Assembly: GCA_018829865.1 (NCBI GenBank)
Contig: JAHJTR010000206.1
Coordinates: 1 to 6,895, forward strand
Origin: Patescibacteria group bacterium
GTDB lineage: Bacteria > Patescibacteriota > Gracilibacteria > UBA1369 > JAHJTR01
Direction of reading: 5' to 3'
Length of the DNA stretch: 6,895 nucleotides
Shown here: positions 1 through 5,239 of the stretch, piece by piece
Position numbering within the stretch: position 1 is the first letter of the stretch
Layout of the letters: each line of letters begins with the position of its first letter
The notes under the pieces: model-generated
Seen by the model: only the letters and a program-made list of their open reading frames with translations
Told to the model about the DNA's origin: nothing
Databases searched by the model: none
Program-made: the position numbers and the translations under genes

Positions 1-124
1 AATTCACCATGGAATCAGCAAGAAGTACAGACAACTTTATTTAGCTCAATATGCCTTTTCTTACCAGTTTAAACACTCTACAAATTTATTTTTCAAAACT
101 CTATGTCAATTATTTGCCCCAACC
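1..124 (+). mobile_element. Right end of an insertion sequence (boundary inferred)
   Basis: The transposase tail is followed closely by chromosomal genes. A plausible right terminal repeat ends at 124 in TTGCCCCAACC, which read outward-in begins GGTTGGGGCAA; IS1595-type ends commonly begin with GG. If so, the 8 bases 125-132 would be one copy of the target duplication. The left end is not in the window, so the boundary and the repeat cannot be confirmed. The transposase frame would run about 15 bases past this boundary, which argues for caution. Confidence 0.35.
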
Positions 125-139
125 TATTGTTTAATATAA
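2..139 (+). CDS. C-terminal fragment of an IS1595-family (ISXO2-like) transposase, cut by the window edge
   Basis: This frame enters the window already open and ends at TAA 137-139, giving 45 residues. It begins IHHGISKKYRQLYLAQYAF and continues with FKTLCQLF. The pattern H-x-G-x-S-x-K-Y-x-x-x-Y-L-x-x-[FY]-x-[FY]-x-[FY], followed by a hydrophobic helix, resembles the extreme C-terminus of ISXO2-like DDE transposases. There the residues after the catalytic Glu typically read like HGxxxKYLxxYLxEFxFRYNxR. The usual Arg and Asn of that tail are replaced here (SYQFK), so the copy may be diverged or inactive. The catalytic residues lie outside the window. Base composition is C-richer than G, unlike everything to the right. 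The family call rests on this short tail alone. Confidence 0.55.
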   Translation: MHHGISKKYRQLYLAQYAFSYQFKHSTNLFFKTLCQLFAPTYCLI

Positions 140-156
140 CCGTGTTTTGTTCTTTT

Positions 157-417
157 TTATTTATCTGAAGTTTTTTTACGTTTTAATTCCTCATATTCTT
201 CGTAAAAAGATTTGCCGGCCTCACCGATGAATTTTGATGTTTTGAGAGCTGCGTATTTGGCTTTGCCTTTGACTGTATCAGTTTCGATTTTTTCGTTCTT
301 TTTTTGTTTGCCCAGTTTTTCCATTTTTTTAAAACAGAAATTTGCGGCGTCGTCGATTGCTCCTTGAAAATGCGCCAAGATAATGCCTACTTTTTTAGCT
401 ATTGTTTTTTTGCTCAT
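157..417 (-). CDS. Lys-rich 86-aa protein of unknown function
   Basis: I do not recognise this protein. It starts at ATG 415-417, ends at TAA, and is strongly basic: about 21 of 86 residues are Lys. The N-terminal half (KKVGIILAHFQGAIDDAANF) could form an amphipathic helix. The middle (residues 33-50) is a charged K/E/Q stretch, and the C-terminus (FYEEYEELKRKK) is again helical and charged. There is no signal peptide, membrane segment or Cys motif, so it is probably cytoplasmic. It begins only 5 bases after the stop codon of RRM protein 1 and so is very likely co-transcribed with it. No Shine-Dalgarno sequence is visible, so translation may be coupled to the upstream gene. A nucleic-acid-associated role is conceivable from charge and context but not shown. 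Confidence 0.7.
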   Translation of the reverse strand: MSKKTIAKKVGIILAHFQGAIDDAANFCFKKMEKLGKQKKNEKIETDTVKGKAKYAALKTSKFIGEAGKSFYEEYEELKRKKTSDK

Positions 418-422
418 GATGT

Positions 423-683
423 TTATAAATTTTCGGGAATGGATTTGCCTCCTGTAATAATTAATTTTTTCCCATTATGATTTTGCCCATTTAGTGTTTC
501 GATAGCTTTGATGGCTTCTTGATCGGTTTCCATATTTGCGAAAGCGAAACCTTTTGATTGCCCTGTTATCATATCGGTTATGAGTTTGACCTGTAGGACT
601 TTACCGGCTTCGCTCAGAATGTTTGATAAATCCTCTTCGTTTGTATCTGTGTGGAGGTTTCCGATGTATAAAGTGTTGTTCAT
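423..683 (-). CDS. Single-RRM RNA-binding protein 1
   Basis: This 86-aa protein consists of one RNA recognition motif (RRM, beta-alpha-beta-beta-alpha-beta) with almost nothing else. RNP2 is LYIGNL (residues 5-10) and RNP1 is KGFAFANM (residues 44-51). The exposed aromatics Tyr6, Phe46 and Phe48 are at the usual RNA-stacking positions. Proteins of this class bind single-stranded RNA in the cytoplasm and in cyanobacteria are often cold-responsive; the target here is unknown. It is a clear paralogue of the RRM protein at 789-1049: same length, RNP motifs at identical residue numbers, and similar helices (EEDLSNILSEAGKV against EESLNEAFSQAGTV). It ends in IPENL rather than the charged tail of the paralogue. 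A terminator upstream separates it from the paralogue, and a TATAAT box lies just before its ATG. Confidence 0.93.
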   Translation of the reverse strand: MNNTLYIGNLHTDTNEEDLSNILSEAGKVLQVKLITDMITGQSKGFAFANMETDQEAIKAIETLNGQNHNGKKLIITGGKSIPENL

Positions 684-690
684 GTCTTTG

Positions 691-719
691 ATTATATATA
701 GTGGTGCATGTTTTGCACA
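691..719 (-). promoter_or_regulatory. Promoter of RRM gene 1, predicting a nearly leaderless mRNA
   Basis: On the - strand, positions 696-691 read TATAAT, a perfect -10 hexamer. Seventeen bases upstream (719-714) is TGTGCA, a poor -35 match (3 of 6). A 5-bp inverted repeat, GTGCA (704-708) and TGCAC (714-718), overlaps the -35 position and could be an operator. Transcription would start near 684, one or two bases before the ATG at 683. The promoter lies downstream of an intrinsic terminator, so the gene needs its own start. Confidence 0.5.
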
Positions 720-734
720 GGGATTTTTTTAGAT

Positions 735-769
735 AAAAAAAGAGCACCTCCCTTATGGGGGTGCTCTTT
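735..769 (-). terminator. Intrinsic terminator of RRM gene 2
   Basis: The transcript folds into a hairpin whose arms pair 739-748 with 760-769 (core GAGCACC with GGTGCTC). Three further G-C pairs lie above a one-base bulge, with a 4-base loop at 753-756. On the - strand the stem runs directly into a U-tract (A-run 735-741 on +). It lies about 20 bases after the stop codon of RRM gene 2. On the + strand the tail is only a short interrupted T-run, so termination is mainly in the - direction. Confidence 0.9.
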
Positions 770-788
770 CAAATCGATGATTAGATTT

Positions 789-1049
789 TTAGTCCTCGTC
801 TTTGCGAGGTCGAGCCTCATTAACGAAAATTTTTCTACCATCAAGCTCTTTTTCATTCCACATTTCAATGGCTTTTTGAGCATCTTCATCTGATTCCATG
901 TCTACGAATCCGAATCCTTTTGATCGGCCAGACATTTTGTCAGTGATAATTTTTGCAGATGTTACGGTTCCTGCTTGGCTGAAAGCCTCATTAAGGCTTT
1001 CTTCGGTTGTTGTGTAGGAAATGCTTCCTACGAACAATGTTTTAGTCAT
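789..1049 (-). CDS. Single-RRM RNA-binding protein 2
   Basis: This 86-aa single-domain RRM protein has RNP2 LFVGSI (residues 5-10) and RNP1 KGFGFVDM (residues 44-51). Both are close to the family consensus, with Phe6, Phe46 and Phe48 as the RNA-stacking aromatics. The two helices are around residues 16-26 (EESLNEAFSQA) and 54-64 (DEDAQKAIEMW). A short charged tail (RPRKDED) follows the last strand; bacterial RRM proteins often carry longer Gly/Arg tails, absent here. The likely role is binding single-stranded RNA as a chaperone or post-transcriptional regulator; the target is not deducible. It is transcribed alone: a good sigma-70-type promoter lies upstream at 1079-1107 and a strong terminator follows the stop. 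No Shine-Dalgarno sequence precedes the ATG at 1047-1049. Confidence 0.95.
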   Translation of the reverse strand: MTKTLFVGSISYTTTEESLNEAFSQAGTVTSAKIITDKMSGRSKGFGFVDMESDEDAQKAIEMWNEKELDGRKIFVNEARPRKDED

Positions 1050-1078
1050 GTTGACTTGGAAAAGAAATAAACGTGAGC

Positions 1079-1107
1079 AATATACGCTTTATGTAATTTA
1101 TAGTCAA
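1079..1107 (-). promoter_or_regulatory. Sigma-70-type promoter of RRM gene 2
   Basis: On the - strand, positions 1107-1102 read TTGACT (5 of 6 to TTGACA) and 1084-1079 read TATATT (5 of 6 to TATAAT), separated by exactly 17 bases. Transcription would start near 1072, leaving a leader of about 23 bases without a Shine-Dalgarno sequence. It lies in the 98-base gap after the AlkD-like gene, so the RRM gene can be expressed independently of the operon before it. Confidence 0.7.
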
Positions 1108-1147
1108 TGCCTTTTTGCATAAAAAGTCATTTTGTTGCTTTTTGTTA

Positions 1148-1873
1148 TTAGTGAGTTTTTTTCATATATTTCTCTCTTTTTGCTTTGGGGAATTTTTCGA
1201 TTGCGTAGCGGAGCATTGTTCGGGGCATTGTTTGGTAGTGCTTATTGAGGAAGTTTTCCTCTGTTTTTTGGTCTCTGTTGCCGATTTCGCGAAGCATCCA
1301 GCCGACGGCTTTGTGAATTAAGTCATGTTTGTCTTTGAGTAATATCTCGCTGATTTTTAATGCGTCTTGATAGTCGTTTTGCATAATTAGTGTGAATGTT
1401 GCCATTATTGCTGCGCGTTTTTTCCAAAGATTTTGTGATTTTGCCAGTTTGTAGAGGATGTCGCGGGGTTTATCTATTAAATATGCTCCAATTATTTTAT
1501 GTGCTGATGAATCGATTAAATCCCAGTTATTTGCTTGGGTTAGGTTTTTAAGGTAGAGATTGAAGATTTTTTTGCGGATTATTTCATCGTTTTTGGCTTT
1601 TTCAAATTTTTTAACCAGGATAAACAACGCCAATAATCGATATTCGTGGATTTTGCTTTTTAGGAGATTTTCGGTTTTGTTTAGATCTAAATATTGATAA
1701 TAGGTTTGGGATATTTTGCGTAAATCAGGATTTCTTATGCCTACAAATTGGTCTCCTTCTCCATATTCACCTTTGCCGGTTTTGAAAAATCTTTGGCATT
1801 TTTCGGCAACTTCTTTGTTTTCAATTTTTTTGAGATCTTTGAGGATTTGGCTTAATGATACTTTTTTATGCAC
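1148..1873 (-). CDS. AlkD-like DNA alkylation repair protein (HEAT-repeat DNA glycosylase)
   Basis: This 241-aa protein matches the DNA alkylation repair family of all-helical, HEAT-like glycosylases that remove N3- and N7-alkylated bases without flipping them out. Recognisable blocks are FVGIRNPDLRKI (43-54), NNWDLIDSSAHKI (115-127), LWKKRAAIMATF (149-160), HDLIHKAVGWMLREIGNRD (183-201) and MPRTMLRYAIEKFP (216-229). By comparison with Bacillus cereus AlkD, Trp117 and Asp121 correspond to Trp109 and catalytic Asp113. Arg153 probably corresponds to Arg148, and Trp192 to Trp187. The active site therefore appears intact. Length is normal for the family. The start is GTG at 1871-1873, placed directly after the TAA stop of the lipoprotein gene with no gap, which implies translational coupling; no Shine-Dalgarno sequence is evident. 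It is the last gene of the apparent three-gene operon. Confidence 0.92.
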   Translation of the reverse strand: MHKKVSLSQILKDLKKIENKEVAEKCQRFFKTGKGEYGEGDQFVGIRNPDLRKISQTYYQYLDLNKTENLLKSKIHEYRLLALFILVKKFEKAKNDEIIRKKIFNLYLKNLTQANNWDLIDSSAHKIIGAYLIDKPRDILYKLAKSQNLWKKRAAIMATFTLIMQNDYQDALKISEILLKDKHDLIHKAVGWMLREIGNRDQKTEENFLNKHYQTMPRTMLRYAIEKFPKAKREKYMKKTH

Positions 1874-3100
1874 TTATTTTTGTGAGTTATCGAAGTTTGA
1901 GATGTATCTGGAAGATCGGTTCCAAATATATTTTTGATCTTGTTTGATAATTGTCCAGTAGTCGTAGTTGCCGTGCTTGCGATCGCCGAATTCGTTAAGT
2001 TTGGTCCAACCTGACATTCCAAAATAGTTGTTGGCGATTTGAGGGAGGGTTTTGATAAAAGTTTTATTATCGGTGCTGCTGAGATTTGTCAGAGTTGCCA
2101 GCCAGAGGGAATCGTAGGCAGTATAGGCGTAAATGTTGGCTTCGTGGCCTAATGATTCCTGTAGTTTTTGTTTCAGTTCAGCTCTTTTTGGTTTTGAATA
2201 ATCGTCGAGTCCGAATGTTGGGCAGTGCATATTTGTTTTGATTACAAATTCCGCTAGTTTGGCGTTTTTTGTTATTTCTTCAACTTTTGCTATGCCGCTT
2301 GAACCATACCAGTTTACATTTGTAAGATTTTTATGTGTACTTGCTTCTAGAATTATTTGCGATATTTCGTCATACGAAATTGCCAGTATTCCGATTTTTT
2401 TGCCTTTGTATTCTGAATATTTTTGATTGAGGAAGTCGATAGCGCTTGAAAAATCCTGAGTGTCTGATGGATAGCTGATGCCTCCCAGCATTTGGACTCC
2501 GTTTTCTTTGAATTCATCTCGGGTGGAGTTTAATACGCCTCGGCCCCAAGCATCATCGCGCCAGATGGGGATGATTACTTTGATGTCGTCTTGTTTTAAG
2601 AGGGCGGTGATTGCTTTGCCTTCATTGATGCTATTTGGTGAGAGTCTGAAAATATTGTCGTTTTCTATGGCTAGTTCGGGGGATTCGCTGCCGTATGCCA
2701 TTATTAAAAAGTCTTTTTTTTGGGCATAGTCTTTAATTTCTTTAACTTCCTGGCTTGAATGAGGCCCGATGAATGTTTTTATGTCCCATTGCGCTAGGTG
2801 TTGTATCTTTTTGAGAGCTGTTTTGGGGTCGGAGTTTGTGTCTTCGATCATTAGTTTAATCCTCCTCTTATTTTGAGATTCTTCTAAATAATTATTAATA
2901 TCGTTTTCGGCTATTAGAAGCGCTTGTTTAACATCTTGACCTCGTGATGCTCGGTCACCTGTTAATGGCAATAATGCTCCTATTGTGATTTCTTTTTTCT
3001 CATCGACTGATATGTTTTTGAAACTTGGTAATGTGCATCCGCTTAAAATAGAGGAAATCGTAATGAGGACGATTGCTTTAGTTAATTTATTAAAATTCAT
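1874..3100 (-). CDS. Substrate-binding lipoprotein, type I periplasmic-binding fold (LivJ-like)
   Basis: This 408-aa protein begins with a lipoprotein signal: basic N-region, hydrophobic stretch of residues 9-19, and lipobox LSGC with Cys22 as the lipidated residue. The mature protein is thus anchored outside the cytoplasmic membrane. The rest follows the branched-chain amino-acid binding-protein pattern (Peripla_BP_6). Signs are ITIGALLPLTGDRASRGQD with the following helix of A-E-N-D-I-N type, a D-T-N-S-D-P strand-turn, FIGPHSSQEV, and IFRLSPNSINEGKAI at the domain crossover. The actual ligand cannot be read from sequence. No ABC permease or ATPase gene is nearby. The neighbours are a TspO-like gene 31 bases upstream and an AlkD-like gene directly abutting downstream. 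It may serve a transporter encoded elsewhere or act as a ligand sensor. The ATG at 3098-3100 is fixed by the signal peptide; no Shine-Dalgarno sequence is seen. Confidence 0.88.
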   Translation of the reverse strand: MNFNKLTKAIVLITISSILSGCTLPSFKNISVDEKKEITIGALLPLTGDRASRGQDVKQALLIAENDINNYLEESQNKRRIKLMIEDTNSDPKTALKKIQHLAQWDIKTFIGPHSSQEVKEIKDYAQKKDFLIMAYGSESPELAIENDNIFRLSPNSINEGKAITALLKQDDIKVIIPIWRDDAWGRGVLNSTRDEFKENGVQMLGGISYPSDTQDFSSAIDFLNQKYSEYKGKKIGILAISYDEISQIILEASTHKNLTNVNWYGSSGIAKVEEITKNAKLAEFVIKTNMHCPTFGLDDYSKPKRAELKQKLQESLGHEANIYAYTAYDSLWLATLTNLSSTDNKTFIKTLPQIANNYFGMSGWTKLNEFGDRKHGNYDYWTIIKQDQKYIWNRSSRYISNFDNSQK

Positions 3101-3131
3101 GTTTTGGTATTATTTTGGGTTTTAATATATC

Positions 3132-3662
3132 TTAATTTAGTATCCAGATTTGATAGGTTAGGTAGGTGGCGAATCCTACCCAAATTGCGTATGGAGTAAG
3201 TAGTAGGGATGCGGTTTTGGATCTCTCCCACATTAAAATTATTAAGGCTAATGTTGTACCGTTTAATGCGATCATTTCGGCTAATGATGCTTGGATTAGA
3301 TGGAGATTGAAGAATAATAGGCTCCAGGTTACGTTTAGAATTGCGTTTATGACGAATAGAACGATGATCCAGCGGAAAATTAAATCCGGTTTTTTGTGTC
3401 TGAATAAATTTATTATTTTTTCTAGTAGAGAAAGTGCGAAATTTTCATCTTCTCGTTTGTTGTAGATAATTAATGCTGAAATTGTTGCGCAGACGAAAAT
3501 TAAATTCCAAGCGATGGGGAAGGCCCAATTGGGTGGAGTTAATTCCGGTCTGATTATTGTTGTTTTGTACCAAAGCATGCCGCTGCTGGTGAAAGAGCTA
3601 CCGATAACGGCTACTAGAATTGTGATAAGTGGTATTAGGAAATAATTTGGTTTGATTTTCAC
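3132..3662 (-). CDS. tspO: TspO/MBR-family membrane protein
   Basis: This 176-aa protein has five predicted membrane helices, as in TspO (the bacterial relative of the mitochondrial translocator protein), which binds porphyrins and has been tied to stress and tetrapyrrole control. Family signatures are present: WYKTTIIRPELTPPNWAFP (31-49), AWNLIF (51-56), LNVTWSLLFF (109-118) and PYAIWVGFATYLTYQIWILN (157-176). The hydrophilic loop between helices 2 and 3 (about residues 69-97) is longer and more basic than in typical TspO proteins of about 155-160 residues. The start is GTG at 3660-3662; no in-frame ATG is found upstream, and an extended -10 element lies at 3691-3699. It is the first gene of the apparent tspO-lipoprotein-alkD operon and is divergent from the MATE gene. 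No haem or tetrapyrrole genes are visible here, so the ligand is unknown. Confidence 0.93.
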   Translation of the reverse strand: MKIKPNYFLIPLITILVAVIGSSFTSSGMLWYKTTIIRPELTPPNWAFPIAWNLIFVCATISALIIYNKREDENFALSLLEKIINLFRHKKPDLIFRWIIVLFVINAILNVTWSLLFFNLHLIQASLAEMIALNGTTLALIILMWERSKTASLLLTPYAIWVGFATYLTYQIWILN

Positions 3663-3690
3663 GTGTTTTATTTTTATGTTTATTATTGGT

Positions 3691-3699
3691 ATTTTAGCA
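3691..3699 (-). promoter_or_regulatory. Extended -10 promoter of the tspO operon
   Basis: On the - strand 3699-3691 reads TGCTAAAAT, an extended -10 element (TGn followed by TAAAAT, 5 of 6). No -35 hexamer is correctly spaced; TTGAAA is present further upstream but about 25 bases away. The predicted start near 3684 would leave a leader of about 22 bases, similar to that predicted for RRM gene 2. Confidence 0.4.
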
Positions 3700-3827
3700 G
3701 CCTTAAGGGGGAGATGTAAAATTTCAAATATTTTAATTATCCGTATGGATAGTAATTATTGGCGGTTGCTTTTTGGCTTTCAGGTATCAAATATGTTATT
3801 TTGTGGTGCCAAATGAATGAGATTATT

Positions 3828-3833
3828 AAAGGT
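3828..3833 (+). promoter_or_regulatory. Ribosome binding site that decides the MATE start
   Basis: AAAGGT lies with a 7-base A-run between it and ATG 3841, a normal Shine-Dalgarno distance. It supports initiation at 3841 over the in-frame ATG at 3817, which has no such sequence before it. It is the only clear Shine-Dalgarno sequence in front of a complete gene in this window. Confidence 0.6.
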
Positions 3834-3840
3834 AAAAAAA

Positions 3841-5217
3841 ATGAATTTTAATTTTCTGAAAACTTCCAAAAGAAATTTGACCGAAGGATCTATGTTAAAA
3901 GCTTTGATTGCGCTTGCCGTACCTGTTGTTTTTGCTAATCTTTTGCAGACGGCTTATCAATTGATTGATACTTTTTGGGTTGGGCGGATCGGTGGGGATG
4001 CTGTTGCTTCTGTGACCTTGGCTTTTCCTATCATTTTTTTGATGATAGCGCTTGGCGGAGGGCTTGCGGCTGCTGGGGCGATTTTGGTGGCTCAATATAA
4101 AGGAAAGCGTGATTATAAAATGATTGATTTTGTTGCTGGGCAGGCTTTTTCGATGACTCTGTTTAATTCGGTGATTATAACGGTGGCCGGGTATTTTGCG
4201 GCGCAGCCTCTTTTGGAGTTGATGGGGGCGGAAGGTGCTGTTTTGGTTGGGGCTACTCAGTATTTGGAGATCTCGTTTTTGGGGACGGTTTTTATGTACG
4301 GGTTTTTGGTGTTTCAGTGGCTAATGAATGGGGTGGGGGATGTTGTGAGGCCGATGCTTATTGTTTTGAGTACAGTGCTGCTTAATTTGATACTTGATCC
4401 GCTTTTTATTTTTGGATATGGGAGTTTTGAAGGCATGGGCGTTTCGGGGGCGGCTTTGGCTACGGTTATTACTCAGGCGGTTGCGGCGATTATTGGTTTT
4501 GTGCTTCTTTTTAAACGGACTTATGGTGTACGTTTAGTGGTTTCGATGATGAAGCCGGATTTTAAATATATTGCTAAAATGTTTAAATTGGGTATTCCAG
4601 CTTCAATGGAGCAGGCTATGCGAGCATTTGGTTTTGCTGTTTTAGCTTTTTTGGTGGCAAGTTTTTCGAGTGATGTTATTGCGGCTTACGGTATTGGTAT
4701 TCGGATTTTGAGTTTTATAATAATCCCGACTCTGGGGCTTGCGATGGCGACTTCGACGCTTGTGGGGCAAAATATTGGAGCCGGTAAGCCTGAGAGGGCT
4801 CAATATACCGTTAAATTGGCTGCAATGATTTCTTTCTTTTTGTTAACAGGTCTTGGAGTTTTTGCTTTTTTCTTTTCTTATGACTTGGTTGCTATGTTTG
4901 TTCCGAGTGAGCTGAGTGTGATTGCTATGGGTGGGCAGATGATTAGAATAATGGCATTATCGTTTGGATTTATCGGTTTGCAGCATGTGATTAACGGTGC
5001 TTTTAGGGGAGCCGGTAAAACGTTAACTTCTATGATTATTTCGTTAATCGCTTTTTGGGTTTTGACTTTGCCTTTGGCTTATATACTTTCAAAGCATACG
5101 GATATGGCAGAGGTTGGAATTTGGTGGGCGTTTCCTATAGCCAATGTTATTGCGTCGATTCTTGCTGTGATTTGGTTTATTTTTGGTGATTGGAAGAAAA
5201 AGAGCATTTTGGAGTGA
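3841..5217 (+). CDS. MATE-family multidrug/metabolite efflux transporter
   Basis: This protein of 458 aa from ATG 3841 has about twelve membrane helices in two homologous MatE halves. It exports organic cations, drugs or metabolites by Na+ or H+ antiport across the cytoplasmic membrane. The opening NLTEGSMLKALIALAVPVV, then QTAYQLIDTFWVGRIGGDAVA, is the standard NorM/DinF-like MATE N-terminus. The second half starts near FKLGIPASMEQAMRAFGFA, with AYGIGIRI and ATSTLVGQNIGAGKPERA as the repeated counterpart motifs. Length is normal and the frame intact. An in-frame ATG at 3817 would add eight residues, but 3841 has a Shine-Dalgarno sequence. Substrate and coupling ion cannot be assigned. The gene is divergent from tspO and convergent with the FHA/calpain-like gene, 22 bases apart. 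Its codons are strongly G/T-biased, following the strand asymmetry of the region. Confidence 0.95.
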   Translation: MNFNFLKTSKRNLTEGSMLKALIALAVPVVFANLLQTAYQLIDTFWVGRIGGDAVASVTLAFPIIFLMIALGGGLAAAGAILVAQYKGKRDYKMIDFVAGQAFSMTLFNSVIITVAGYFAAQPLLELMGAEGAVLVGATQYLEISFLGTVFMYGFLVFQWLMNGVGDVVRPMLIVLSTVLLNLILDPLFIFGYGSFEGMGVSGAALATVITQAVAAIIGFVLLFKRTYGVRLVVSMMKPDFKYIAKMFKLGIPASMEQAMRAFGFAVLAFLVASFSSDVIAAYGIGIRILSFIIIPTLGLAMATSTLVGQNIGAGKPERAQYTVKLAAMISFFLLTGLGVFAFFFSYDLVAMFVPSELSVIAMGGQMIRIMALSFGFIGLQHVINGAFRGAGKTLTSMIISLIAFWVLTLPLAYILSKHTDMAEVGIWWAFPIANVIASILAVIWFIFGDWKKKSILE

Positions 5218-5239
5218 GGGAACTTATAAAAAGTGATTG

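Noticed and set aside
9..44. Short plus-strand ATG frame near the left edge
   Set aside because: It is 11 codons only and overlaps the transposase tail in another frame.
708..893. Overlapping open frames on either strand within the RRM region (708-893 +, 692-889 -)
   Set aside because: Both overlap RRM gene 2 in the wrong frame or cross the terminator hairpin, and neither shows protein-like motifs.
1111..1126. Hairpin CTTTTT-GCAT-AAAAAG after the alkD-like gene
   Set aside because: The six-pair stem is only A-T and has no U-tract, so it is too weak to call a terminator.
1874..3100. A branched-chain amino-acid ABC transporter operon
   Set aside because: Only the binding protein is present; neither neighbour is a permease or ATPase, so a transport operon is not supported here.
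1115..3465. Plus-strand open frames at 1115-1321, 1716-1937, 2238-2426, 2478-2729 and 3166-3465
   Set aside because: Each lies antisense inside a clear gene (alkD-like, lipoprotein or tspO). They give low-quality Cys/Phe/Ser-rich products caused by the strand bias.
3738..3751. Dyad TATCC-GTAT-GGATA between tspO and the MATE gene as an operator
   Set aside because: A 5-bp palindrome in AT-rich DNA is easily found by chance, and no regulator gene or second copy is present.
3895..4095. Minus-strand open frame inside the MATE gene
   Set aside because: It is an antisense shadow of a well-conserved transporter segment.
5215..5229. UGA read as glycine (as in Gracilibacteria/Absconditabacteria)
   Set aside because: The MATE TGA is followed by TAA four codons later, so this gene alone does not decide it. 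However, none of the long genes, including the 551-codon frame, contains an in-frame TGA, which would be expected under that code.
5218..5239. Possible shared terminator between the convergent MATE and protease genes
   Set aside because: Only an A-run and a T-run are seen, with no G-C stem; a terminator cannot be supported.
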